From Struthio camelus (Eukaryota > Chordata > Aves > Struthioniformes > Struthionidae), in contig NC_090943.1 in NCBI RefSeq assembly GCF_040807025.1, positions 120,293,900 through 120,357,899 on the forward strand: a stretch of DNA of 64,000 nt, written 5' to 3'. The position numbers and the translations under genes were made by a program. Every line of letters starts with the position of its first letter. Position 1 is the stretch's first letter. Positions 36,490-48,700 of the stretch are shown piece by piece. The notes beneath the pieces were generated by a model, which searched no databases, was not told where the DNA came from, and worked only from the letters and a program-made list of their open reading frames with translations.

Positions 36490-36676
36490 ACTGTCAAGCA
36501 GGGGCACAGGTTGCCCAGATGTTGGGAAGTCTTCATCCTTGGAGGTTTTCAAGAGCTGATTGAACAAAGCCCTGAGCAACCCTGTCTGATCTCACAGCTG
36601 ACCTTGCTTGGAGCAGGAGGTTGGGCTACAGACCTCCACAGGTCCATCCCTACCTTAATTATTCTGTAATTCTAAG
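36490..36676 (+). mobile_element. CR1 3'-end fragment
   Basis: The sequence GCACAGGTTGCCCAGATGTT, a TCATCCTTGGAGGTTTTCAAG-type stretch, then CTTGCTTGGAGCAGGAGGTTG and a terminal TTATTCTGTAATTCT is the 3' part of CR1, including the coding remnant and the octamer end. 5'-truncated, + orientation, diverged from the long copy at 1684-5431. Confidence 0.9.
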
Positions 36677-37967
36677 AATAAGCAACAGGGATCTAATCAA
36701 ATGCAGATCTTCTAAAATAAAAGGCACTTTTCCATTTGGGTTCAATAAGATCAAAATCCTGCTCTCCATTATGTTTGTCTTCACTGAACCAGTTAGTGTG
36801 CATTCTCCTCCTTGAGGCCACTTGGATTCTTAATTTATCTGTAAAATGTATACAAGACAGTTGCATAGCAAAGTGTGCTTGGATGGTATTGCTCCTGTTA
36901 CGATTTTGCAAGCGATGGTCTTGGATCTTCTGCCTAATAACGCTGAAGTGGACTAGATGATTGGAATGACACACCTTGTTATTTGTGGAGCAGCCGTGCT
37001 GTGGATAGTGAATGTTCTTTGTAAAATATTAAAATCTTAGGAAAATTATCAATGGAGGGCTCATATTATCAACACAGCAGCTCTCAAATCTGGGTAGAGA
37101 TGCTGTAGGCCGTGCTGTGAATCTAAGGTAAATTATTCTTTGAGTAACCCCTTCCTTGATATTTAGTGCTTTAATAGAACAGTAGATTAAAACATGTCTC
37201 AAGTTTTAAAACAATTCCTGCATAATTCTTCCATTATTTGCATTAGCCCATGAATTTTTCTAATTATTAAGTATATGTATGGAGTGCTACAGACTCTAGT
37301 TTAGATACGTATTGGTTGAATACCCGTAAGGAGGACATTTGCTGTTGTTCAGCTGAGTAGTGCTATAGTAGTTTGAAACAAAGGCCAAATGAGTACAGAA
37401 GATTGGCTGCAGCTAGCTTTGGTTTGTAGCAAGGGATACAGTGAAAACCAGAAGGCTACAGGGGTTGTTTTCCATCTGTGCTGAAGATGCAAAGTCATGC
37501 TATCTAAAGGAAAAGAAAGATGACATTGCCCTTTAGCCTGGGTTTAATGTAGGTCAGTTGGGTCACCAGATGACATGACTTTAATGGCCAAACTGCTTTT
37601 AACAATTGCCTTGGGCAGTGTTTAATTTCACTGATCTTTGCCAGCCTCCAGGAGAAGGGAGAAGAAAAATCCACCTTATCTTCTGGTTTTCACATGGTGT
37701 GTGATCTGCTTCTGTGATCTTTTATGACTTACTAGTCAGTATAGAGCTACATGTACCTATATGATTATACACATATGAAAAGTGTAATTTACTTCCAGAT
37801 TGCTCAAAACCCATCAGACTAGTTATTTTTTTATCCTAGTTTCTTACTAGTAAGTATCTCAGGGACTGGGCAGGTGGGTAAATTATTTTCACATCAACTT
37901 TGTTGCTCATAACTTTTTTTTCTTCCTGAATAAGAGTTTTAAGCCAATTACTTAATTCTTTCTTAGC
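36677..37967. other. Probable intron sequence, no gene recognised
   Basis: AT-rich. A short CR1-like string (GTGGACTAGATGATTGGA near 36948) is too short to call. Confidence 0.5.
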
Positions 37968-38050
37968 GAGCACTCACGCGCTCTCACTCGTTCGTTCTCA
38001 CACACGCGCGCGCGCGTTCTCTCTCTCTCTCTCGCTCTCTCTCTCTCTCG
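37968..38050. repeat. Compound microsatellite: CA/CG then CT
   Basis: Alternating purine-pyrimidine CACACACGCGCGCGCGCG-type tract (about 37999-38016) runs directly into (CT)n interrupted by CG. The first half favours Z-DNA and the second is a mirror-type homopurine/homopyrimidine tract that can form triplex DNA. Confidence 0.93.
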
Positions 38051-41000
38051 ATCTTAGGATTTGAGACTTACTTTGATAATTTAATCCTCTTTTGTACTGA
38101 AATTTCTCTAAAGAAACCTGTTACCTGGTGAACACATTTTTTGGTATGAGATGAAAGACACTATTTAACTATATAGTTAAATACAACATTGATTTGTAAT
38201 AAATCTCAGGCTGGGTTCACCAAAAGGCTTTTCAGAGTTTTTGGGCTGTGCAACAACCATATGCAGAATTTTCTAGTAAGTTTAAGCTGACTTGTGACTT
38301 ATTTCTGTTTCACATGCAGTGTCTTCCTCCTATTTTTGCAGCATTGTAACAGACATTAACATATCCTGTAACAACAGAAGAGGAAGGATAGTGCTGAACT
38401 CTATTGTCCTACTACTTTTCTGTCCGGTTGATGGACTGGGATAGTAGTACACTGGGTATACAGTGTCCTCTTTCAGAAATTCCTCAGTATGTATCTTGGA
38501 ATGTGCATACTTGTGTTTCAGTTTTATATAGATGCTCTGAATGGGTATTGCTCAGAGACAATATCTTGAGGTTGTAATGGAGAGTGTTATTAATGTGCTA
38601 GCTTAATGGTCCATAACAATTAGAAAAAAGACAAAGCAAAGCAAATGTGTTTTGTTTTTTCCCCTCTAGTAATTCTTAACAAGGCAGAAAACACGATTTT
38701 TGCCATGCACACAAATCTTAGTCTATCTACTTCTTGAATGTCATATGCGGTTTTTCTCCATCTTTCCTCTTCTCCAATAAGAGATACTAAAGATACTCAA
38801 TAAAGAGATACTAAAAGATGCAGAGAAATGTGATAAGCATGGTCAAAGGTGTGCCACAGCTAGTATGTAAGGATAGTTAGTTGACTGGACTTTGGGCTGG
38901 AAGAAAGACAGCTGAGGTCCCTAAAAGCAGAAGAAACGGGGAGCATCAAATGAAATTAGCAGGAGCTATGCTGAATGCAAATAAAAGATGATAATTGCAT
39001 GTGTGAAGTGAGTTGTGGAACTCCTTATTCAGGATACAAGGGTGCTGAAAGCTTAGGTGATTTCTAAACCAACTGGACAAATTCATTATTGTTGGTAAAT
39101 AAGCCTTGAGCTCTTTTAAGTGTAAGACACTCAACTTTGCTTTGATGTGCACGGGTGTGCACAGGAGCAGTGGGGTGTGGGTGTGACATCCAATTTCTCT
39201 TACATTATTTAGTAACTGTCACAGCATGCTGCGTTCTTGCTGGTTGTTAACAGCATGTGAATTATGAGGCCAAAGAGGCCTTTCTCATGACAATAGCTAA
39301 TGTTTGTAGAAATACAAAGGTCATGATCATGACTACTTTTTTAATGCCGACTGGGTACTGATGACAATTGCTGAACTGGACAACTCCAAAGGTAAATCAA
39401 TGAACTGACCCTTTTTGCTTTGTAAGTGGTGATGAATGCAATGCAACAGTCTGACTTCTATCCTGTGCCAATTGAAGTGAGTTTTGGCATTGGATAATTT
39501 TCCTTGGTGTCTCTGTGGAAAAACAGGAGCACCTGGTTCCCTAGCTTTATTTTCCTGTGAGATGCTACTGAATTAGCAATATTACCATGTTCAAGAGAGA
39601 AAAGTTAATCATTTTTATTAACACATTTTGTACTTTTTTTTTAATAACTTTTTTCCCTTCTATAGTTTAAACTTTATGAGAGCAAAAAAGTTGGTGGTTT
39701 TATGCTTCAAGACCATGTGCGTTCTCACCTTGTATGGTGAAAAGTGTATGAATATTGACAGTAATGTGTTTTCAAAAGATAAAAATGTCAGCAAAATTCA
39801 ATAAAGACATCTTCAATTAAGTGTAGACCTTTCAAACGAAGCTTTTAACCTGCCTTTTGTTGACAGCATATGAACGTGTTCTGGTGTTTACTCAGAAATA
39901 ATGTATTTAGAGGGAACTGTGGCTATAGGAAGTGTGGCTTGGTATTGTAGTTTCTCTTTCTCAGCTCAACTGTTCAAAACTGTGTGTCTATGAACTTTGA
40001 ATTGATTGTAAACCAACACTTCCGTGTGTTTGTGATGTGACATCTGTGTCTAAGTGCTGGACAAGGTGGATTTTTGGAAACCTGAACTTCCATAAGCCAC
40101 CCCTTCTAACTAAAAATTAGAAATGCAAAGAAGATGAAGCAGCATGTGGCTCTTTGCAAACCATCATTTTCAGTTACTGCACTGGATCATTTCTGGACTA
40201 GTAAAACACTAGACTAGTATTCTGAGAGGAGGAGTGCAGGTCATACAGCACGAAGCCGAGTCACAGCTGGAGCAGCTATAGCACTAGGAAATAAATTTCT
40301 TAATAGCCTGAGAAGACAAGAGTCATTAGATGACCTAATCTTTTTCATCTTAAATTTTTGCTCGTGAGTTTATTTTCCTAAGTGCCAAGGCTAAGTGTGG
40401 AGGCCATCTTTTTATTTTCCTTTACACTATCAAATTTCATCAATGTAGAGCTGATTAGTTTGAAGCTGCTTTAGAATCTGTGACCTTCTAATGTGGCTAT
40501 GGTGCATGTGATACTAGAACTTAATTTTATTAGTTTACAAAAGCATTGATTTATTACTAAAAAGATGACATTTCTTTGCTTTATAATGAGAATTTTTGTC
40601 TCATAGAGACTGGAAATTATTCAGTAAATGGCTTTGAGTAATGAAATCCATAGTACTTACTATAAATGACAGTGTACAGTAAGAGCAAATTCATATGAAC
40701 TTTGTCGTAAGTTAAAAGTTGGTCTAAAGCCAGTTGTATCGATGAAATAGTTGACTGTAAACCTCAAGTTCTTGTTTTAGTCCTTTTGGGGATAGGGAGG
40801 TAGGGGAAAGATAAAGGTTAAAAGTCTTACCAAGGTTAAAATTGGAAATGAAAGAAGAGTGACTTTCAGAAACAAACAAGAGGAGACAGCGAATGCTTTT
40901 GGTATGCGCAAAGGTGTCTTTTTTTTTTTCTTCTTTTTTTTTTCTTTTTTTAAATAACTATGGATGAGACTGGTAGTATAATCTATTGCTATTTTCCAGT

Positions 41001-41479
41001 AGTTTCTATTATACAGTTCAGTATTTCAGTGCTTTGCTAGACTCCAGTCTTCTGTGTGAAATTTGTGCTTGCTAAACAGCTGTTATGGATAATCCATCCT
41101 CTTTTTTTCATTCAAAGTTGTTGGCGGTGTTTGGCATCAAGAATACAGATGAACACTGGTTTTTTTGTTTGTTTGTTTTTTTGTTTTTTACGTTCTTGCA
41201 CTCTCATTACTTTGAGCTTGGCAGGAATAGACTTAATCTTGAGTATACATCTTTTGCTATCCCTTCAGAAATCAGCCAAAGCTAGCTAAGTTAAAAGCCA
41301 AAAATCCCATTTACTTGTGTTAAGAAACTTGCTAGGGTTGAGCTGCTTCCCTGTGATGCTGTTAATGGCTGCAAGGGATTGAGCAGGACTCGTACCTGCA
41401 GCAGTACCCTTGGCCCTTACAAGCCATCTGAATGTCAGGCACCGAAACTGAAGAAGTTTTTTTTTTCCCTATGACTCTA
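38051..41479. other. Probable intron sequence, no gene recognised
   Basis: AT-rich with chance frames. Contains T/C-rich runs at 40918-40952 and GTTT repeats near 41161-41190. Confidence 0.5.
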
Positions 41480-42900
41480 CTTGCTGGATTTAGGCAATGT
41501 GCAGGTGGAAGCTAAGCTACTAGACTCAGATGGTGAAGATATGGAGATACTCACAGAATACCAGGAGGCTGGGGAGGGTAAGAGAGCTTGGACTGAAAGC
41601 CGTAGGATAAAAGGAAAGGAGACTGGGCTGGCCATACAAGAATCTGAGAAATGGGGAAACTAATGGGGAAGTATGTGCTGGGAGGAAGGCTTGAAGAGGA
41701 GAAAGAGTATAGGAATCAGCCTAAGAAATGGAAGTAATGGCAGTTGAAGGCAAAGCTGGGAAACATCAGAGTATTTTGGGAAGGAGCCTGAGAACTGCTG
41801 AAGTCAGGGGAAAAAGATGTGATGAAACAAAGTGGTTTGGACAAATTCAGGTGCGAACATGGGATCCGGTTTGAGGAAGAGCTTTTGGATGATGGCAGAG
41901 AGGAGCTGAACTGGGACAAAACTGGGACTGGGATGAGAATCCTGTGCAGATACTGGGACTAGCTAGTGGAAGGGACTGGATGAGAGTTGCACAGAGCAGT
42001 TGGTTTGGACAGGGAGTGGAGGTCAGAGGGTTAGATCAGAATAATATATTTCCACTGTAGTTTGTCTCTTTGTAACACCTAAACTGGAACCAAAAAGTGT
42101 TTTTGGCCTTGTCCTTTTTCTGCTGTCAGTAAACCTCTTTTAAATCTGCTGACTGAACATCTCTTGCCTCATTGATACTGGTCTGCATGGAGCTTCATGA
42201 CTTGAGGAAGGGACTCCAAAGACCTTTGCCACTTCTGTTTGCAGAGCAGGTGTGAGGGAACTAAACGCTGCAGCTCTGCCAGTGAGCTGTAGGAATACTG
42301 GCACTGCCATATGACTTCTCTTTGTCTACATTAGAAGGAACCATCGACAAAAAAAACCCCAACAACTGGGTCTTAAATACGTCTTCAGATACTCTATGAT
42401 GACTGTTGTGGCTAGGGTGTGGATGGGTTTGGCTTGGTGGCTGGGTCAGGCTGGTACTAGAATAGTTGCAGGTCATGGTCTGTGTCAAGAAAAAACAAGG
42501 TCAGGAACCAAAGAAGTACAAATGCATTAATTTCAAGGGCAAGGCAAGAGTGCGGATGCGAGGCTGTGATGTGGGATGTAGGAAGTTTTTGTAGTGAGCA
42601 TCAAAGCGTGAGGTCTGCGGTGAGGCAGAGGCTAGAATCAAACTATGCCCCAAAGGGCAGGAATGCTGGGGAAAGGGATCCACTGAAGTGGGCTAGCTGG
42701 GATGAGTCCTCATGTGCTGGAAAACGGGTTCAGGAGTTAGGGCTAGAAACTGAGACACAGTACAAAGTTTTAAGAAAACTGGCAAGCCCCCACAAAATCT
42801 TCCGTAACTACATACCTACTGCTTTCTGGCTGTAAGGCTGAATTTGGGGCTGCTGCCTCATCTGCCAGCCGAGTGGGGGACTCCTTTCATTCATGCGGGG
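41480..42900. other. Unclassified purine-rich block, possible old repeat
   Basis: The + strand is G/A-rich with recurrent GGGACTGG/CTGGGACT motifs (41910-41985). It then passes into a mixed segment with several GGAAGGGAC-like strings and a 117-codon frame at 42482-42835 without a known domain. Composition and motif recurrence differ from both flanks and suggest a degraded LTR or other interspersed repeat. No family could be assigned. Confidence 0.35.
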
Positions 42901-44269
42901 AAAAAAGGTTGTATCAAAGCGTAGTTCCGTAAGTGGAGAAGACTGCCATTGCGTTTTCTTGACTTGGTCCAGATGCCTAGGTTTCACTTTGTGGGGGGAT
43001 TATTCTGCAGGTATGTTTGAACTGTGTAGTGTTGCCCTTCTGTTGTCTTTGTTATGGCAGTATACTGGCACAGAAGAAAGAAAAATGTAGTCCTGCTGAA
43101 ATCTCATTCTGAGCTTGTAATTCTACTAAATTCAATGAAAAAGATCCTGATAACACTGTTAAGACTAAAACCAGTTCTCTGGCAAACAGGCCCCTAAATT
43201 ATTATTATTATAGTGAGAAAAGTTAGAATTCTTAACTTTACATTAAGAAAGAAGAGACTGTATGAAAGCTGGTTTGAAATGTTTAAAAAAATGTGATTAG
43301 TGAGGTTTCATGTGGGTGAAACGAATTTCACTGGTGGAGGCTAACTATCCCCTCAGTTACTTTACTATAGTGATACTAATTTGATCCTGCTGCTGGAGAT
43401 TGAAAGTAGCTTAATAGTTGCAAGGAACGAGAGTAGAAGGGCTCATCTCTGTATGGTATATAAGAAATGTCAGGTATTGCTGAGGAAAAATTTGTATCTG
43501 GGTACCTAGACTAATATTTTTACTACCACCACCATGAAGGTCAGTGGATCAAAGTCTTCTTTGGTAGATGCCTCTGCAGCTCTCATTTAGCTGTGGTGGA
43601 ATGAAGAAGTGTTAAGTTTTTGAATCTGGCTTTCCACAGGACTGCCGTAAGTTGAGTGACTTGCATTGTCTTGTGTGAGGTGCAAATTCAGGAAGAACTA
43701 AGCTCAAAAAGCTTGTATAAGTAAATAGTAATCTACAGATTTTGTACTGCAGCAAATTCTGTTGAAATATTCCATGTTAATTCTTTTTGCGTGTATGGAA
43801 TGGGAGTAAGAAGGAACAGAAGTTACTCCGTTCCTTTACACTGTCTTAATGTATAACAGAGGTCAGAGGATTTTCCTGGTGGTCTGCACATTAGACCTTA
43901 GGTCATAGAAGATGCGTAATCATTTAATTTAATTTGATTTTTCCATCTCTTAAACTTGTTCTGTTACTTGATTACCCTGCTTGAGTTTTTTGTTTGTTTG
44001 TTTTTTAGTTTAGAGACCACTATGAGGTGATTTATTACATTTTTGCCTCACAAGAATAGATGATGTTTTGGTGTTTGCACTTTAAAATCTTATAGGTTTA
44101 GGGTGAGATCGCCTTAAAAATGTAAATCTCTGGTACATGAAATTGAATTTTAGAACTTTTCTTATGTTAAATGAAGTAATTAATAGAGGGAATAGTTGAA
44201 AATAAAACCTTATCTTCCTTTTTTCTCCCCCTCTTTCTTCACCCAACCCCACACTGAGCACCCCAGGAG
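42901..44269. other. Probable intron sequence, no gene recognised
   Basis: AT-rich sequence with short ATT and GTTT simple repeats (43198-43212, 43987-44006). No exon was recognised. Confidence 0.5.
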
Positions 44270-44800
44270 GAGCCTATAAAGCTTCATCCTTCTTGCAAGA
44301 CTGGTAACACATTCTTATGTATGATGATGGCAAGCTGTGAAGGGGCACGGCGAAATTTCCGATTGCTATCTTCCTTTATTTTCCCCATGTCTCCATGGAT
44401 TGTAAAATTTTCTGAAATACGTGACATTACTTAGGTGACTGTCCCCCAGTTCCGTAAGTGTGAAGGAGAAATGTTGTTTGGCCTGTTAATTGTTACCGCG
44501 AACAACATGAGTTTACCAATAACTCTGATTATCTTGAAATTTTTCCTCCTCTCCCACTCAACAAATGCTTTATAGCTGACAAAAATAAGCCATTTCCTAA
44601 CCTTATTCCCTACACACGGAGGTCATAAAAATTGTTAATGTAAATGATATTGCCTTCTGTCGTGTGATGCTAATAGGAAACGGATCACTGCAATTTATGG
44701 GGTACTTACCCTTTTCGGTGCGTGATGGATGGCTCACTTCAAATGATGTTTCCTCATTGATTTCCTACTATTTATCACCAGAAACGACAGAGCAAGAAGA
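44270..44800. promoter_or_regulatory. Candidate conserved non-coding element
   Basis: About 500 bp free of homopolymers and microsatellites, with balanced composition and dense TAAT/ATTA, TTAATTGTTA, TGATTATC and TTTATGG-type motifs. This texture is common in developmental enhancers of vertebrate introns. No coding frame is present. The call rests on texture only, since conservation cannot be measured here. Confidence 0.25.
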
Positions 44801-45733
44801 ATAGAGTTTAAACATGAAGTTGATTTTGATGTTGACTTAATTTCACTACAGTGTGAATTCATAGCAATAAAGTGTTTACTGTGGTATGGGAAGAAAATAC
44901 ATCAAGTCAATTCCCGAACTTTAAATTGCTCTTCAGCTTCCGTGTATCTAAAACCACTTTTTGTCATCCCGCATTAGCTTACTTGTTACATGTTCTTTGG
45001 GAGGGAGAGTAACTGTGTGTTTGTTTTGTTGTACAGAGGTTTCATCACGCTCTGAGTGTCTGTTGGCATGTTCTTGAAACAGGCACCTGTGATATTTTTG
45101 TCAAGTTAGTCACCGTCTTTGTTGTCAAGCGCTTTGGGGTACTTGCATTTAATCTACAGAAAAACTATGTTCTGTGTGACACTTAACAATTGATTTTGAA
45201 ATAATCCTATTTCTGTGGTGTTGTTTTATTTCGCTGCATAACAACATATGATGAAATAGAAGAATCCCTCTAAACCTGTTTAGTTTGTCTGGTTGGGTGG
45301 GATTGACTACAAAATGGAAACTATCCCCTTTTTGGTTTCTGCAGTTTTCCATAGGGTCTTTTTCTCTCGGTGTTGCTGCGTCAGTCGCTGGGCAAGAGCA
45401 CATATGGTCGAGGCAGATCTGGGACAGATATAATCCCTTAAAATATAATTGTTTTTAAATTGACTGGAGTAGAAAATTGAGAAATTCTCTTGAAAAATAG
45501 TTCTAAATTGAAATGAAGTATCCTATATTGCCATCATTTGGCAGAGTTAATGGGCCTGTTGTCAGCTGCATGACAGCTGGGTTATAGAGCAGTAAGGCTC
45601 AGGAAGTCAGAAGAGCATAGAATAAACTAATTCTCAGCTACGAGCATGGTTGATTTTTATGTCAGTACTTTAAGGGCATTTCATCACTTAACTGTATGTG
45701 CCTGCTCTGCTTCTGGCAATGGCAAACTTACCT

Positions 45734-45747
45734 CCCCCCCCCCCCCC
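45734..45747. repeat. C14 homopolymer
   Basis: Fourteen consecutive C. G-run on the minus strand; likely length-variable. Confidence 0.95.
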
Positions 45748-48700
45748 AACCAGTGCCACTTCTTTTTGGTGGACCTATGACCTGTGCTTTTGAGAAAAAT
45801 TCCGAGATAGAGAATTTTCCATGAACATGAGCCAATTTATTGGTTTTATTACTATTTCACAGCATGGAGGATTGGCTTATGTTCCACTGACATATGACAT
45901 TCTTTGAACATTTCAAACAATTGTAGGTCTGCAGTAAACAAAATTATTTAATCATCTTCAAATGTTAATGTTTAAGTTGTTTGCATTCTTCATTTTTACA
46001 GAATCCAGTGTTAGCTAGCTTGCTACCAAAAATGATTATAAGTTAGCAAAAAGAAAATGCTTTGTGGAGTTTTGAAAGTCACTTTGATACCTAATATTGC
46101 AATTGGATTTGCTTTCAAATTTACTTCTAAATTACTGTAAACTGAATTTTGGAAAAAAAAAAAAACTAAATGAAACTACTTGCTGAGCTGAAATGGACCT
46201 ATTGCAGAGAACTTGTAATTATTTTAGTTTTCACTGTGTGACACCATGGCTCTAAATTATTTTCTTGTATTATTTACCTTCTTCTGCAGAGATAAGATGT
46301 TCATTTTACTCAGCAGGCTGTTTGTTTTCTTTGTGCTTGAGAAAGACTTGAGGTTCATGGTTATAACTTTGCTATTTTCTTGTCTTATTGTTATGCACTT
46401 ACAGAAGACTTGCAGAAAACTGTAATATAAACATTGCAAATGAATAACTTGTGCAGATGTTCAAGTCTGTTCAGTTTTAGTTTCTTTCTTTTTCTCTGAA
46501 AACAGATTTGGAGTAAATCTGTAAACACTCTACATTTTTATTTATAGATGACTTGAAAAACTATTTCCTATTGTCCACTTCCATTGCTGAGCATTAAAGA
46601 ACTAGTCTTCAAATACCTCTAACGTGTAACAAACAGCTGTGATATTCTATGGGAAAAAACAGATACTGTTATACCTGCTTTGCTCATATTTGCTCTGGTG
46701 TGATGTAAAGCACAAATTGTTTCTGAATTAAAAAGCACTTTTCCATAAAACCATTACTTCCAGCTGTCCTTTCCAGAATTAATACTACAAAGTGTTGCAC
46801 ACTTAGCTTCACCTCTAAAGTTTTTTTCTTGTTCCTGTCCAACTGCAATTACTTCCAAAAGAAGGGATTTGTGTGAGACATCTTACATGAAATAACAACA
46901 ACAGTAAAAAGTCACCTGCTTTGCAGAACACTAGCGTATGCTTAATTCCTGTTTTGGGGTAAATGTTATCTTCTACAGGGGGTCTATCAGTTCCCATAGT
47001 GCTCCGGTGGAGTCACCACAGTTAGTGACTCACTAATGATGATCTGTTGGGAAGGGGATGTTAATTGGACAGACATTGGGTAGTGTTTAATTGTATAAAG
47101 GATAGTTACAGCTTTAGATCCATGTAATGCTGTAACTTCATTGAAGACATACCTTCAAAACTCAAGAATATTATTAGACTTGTTAGAAGGCAAGGAATGA
47201 ACTATGTATTGTTACCCTGGGTATGTGTGAGGGGTGGAAAAAGCACAGGAAAAATAGAATTGGTTTTCTCTGCTGTACTTCATGAAAAAGAGTCATAATT
47301 CATGTCAGTGTATCTACTTTTACTTGTAACTTAGTGTTTACTGTACACGCTTGAGTGGCAGTGAACAAAATGTACTTTCTGAAGATAAGAATTGTTTTAA
47401 ATGTTCATGATGAGAACAGCATGCGCTCAACAAGCACAAATCATTCAGACACCTCTTTAAATTTTAGTTGTTGAATTTAAGTGACTCAAAAATTGGGCTG
47501 AAGCAACGATCTAAAAATATACAGAAGTCTTTTTTCTAACTCCAGCTTTTACAGTTTATATTCTTATTGTACATCAAGCAGCTGTTGATGACAAGTCTCT
47601 AACTGACTTGCCCAAAATTTGAGTCTAACAGTATTTTGGATGAACTGTTCCCAGTCTTTGTTCATCTACACTGTCCTCATCTCTGACAAAGGTAGAAACA
47701 ACTGTACTTATAGTCTCTACTTTTGCTATTGCTGATGGCGTGGCATGCGTTGAAAATCTCAAGTCTATAGGTCCTGACAATCTGGTGCAGGTAGACAAGA
47801 ACATCTGAATCCTGATTATCACAAAGATGTGGTGCGCACATTTGTAAGATCTGAAAGATGTTAATTTTTAAAAGCACTTGTTGTTGGAAGATCTCTGTTG
47901 GTCAGGAGTTTCAAAACAAGTGCAATTGCAATTAACCTTTGACAGAGTTTTAATAAAGTTAAAATTACTGCGTAAGAAATTCAAGCATATTTCACATTTA
48001 TCTTTACCTCTTTATCTGCGTCACGTAGGTGTTTGAATGTAAAAACGGAACATCAGATTGCAGATGATCTGATGTAGTTTGATAAAGAATATTAGCATTA
48101 TTTCTTTCATCACTTGTGCAGTAACTTTTTGGCAGAACTTTGTGGAACTTAGATATCTTTCAGTGAAGGCAAACTTATCTGAATTATTAAAATTATATAT
48201 GACTAACAGATCAGTGTAAAAATTCTAATGGAGCCTTTGGGTACAACTGACCCTTTTTTATACAAATAATTTATACTGATCTTCTTAGTTTATAAATTAG
48301 TAGTTTGTAGAGATAATTAAAAAAATGTGTTTTTTCTGTGTTTCTTAGAGGGTAAATGAAAGAGAAGGCTCTTGTAATTAAGAGGAATCATGATTTATCA
48401 TCAGTAGCTTTACTAGGGTTTTTTGTGGGAAGAGGAGTTAAATGGATGATTTAACAATTCTGTGTTATCTCTAAATACCATTATACTTTACTACTGGTCA
48501 TGGTTCAAAGTCTTACTATACTACTGTGGCCTTAAAAAGTGTTCGGCTTTTTCATTGTAGCTGAAAGTTTGAACAGAGGTCTGTGTTGTAAATGAGAATT
48601 GCTTATTGCTTTGAGTTCCAAAGAGATAAATCTAGTTTAATCCATGCTAGTTATATACCACAGAGAAGAACAATATACTTGTTCTTCCTCTTGTAGGTGG

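Noticed and set aside
36945..36970. CR1-like string GTGGACTAGATGATTGGA
   Set aside because: Too short, with no flanking CR1 sequence to either side.
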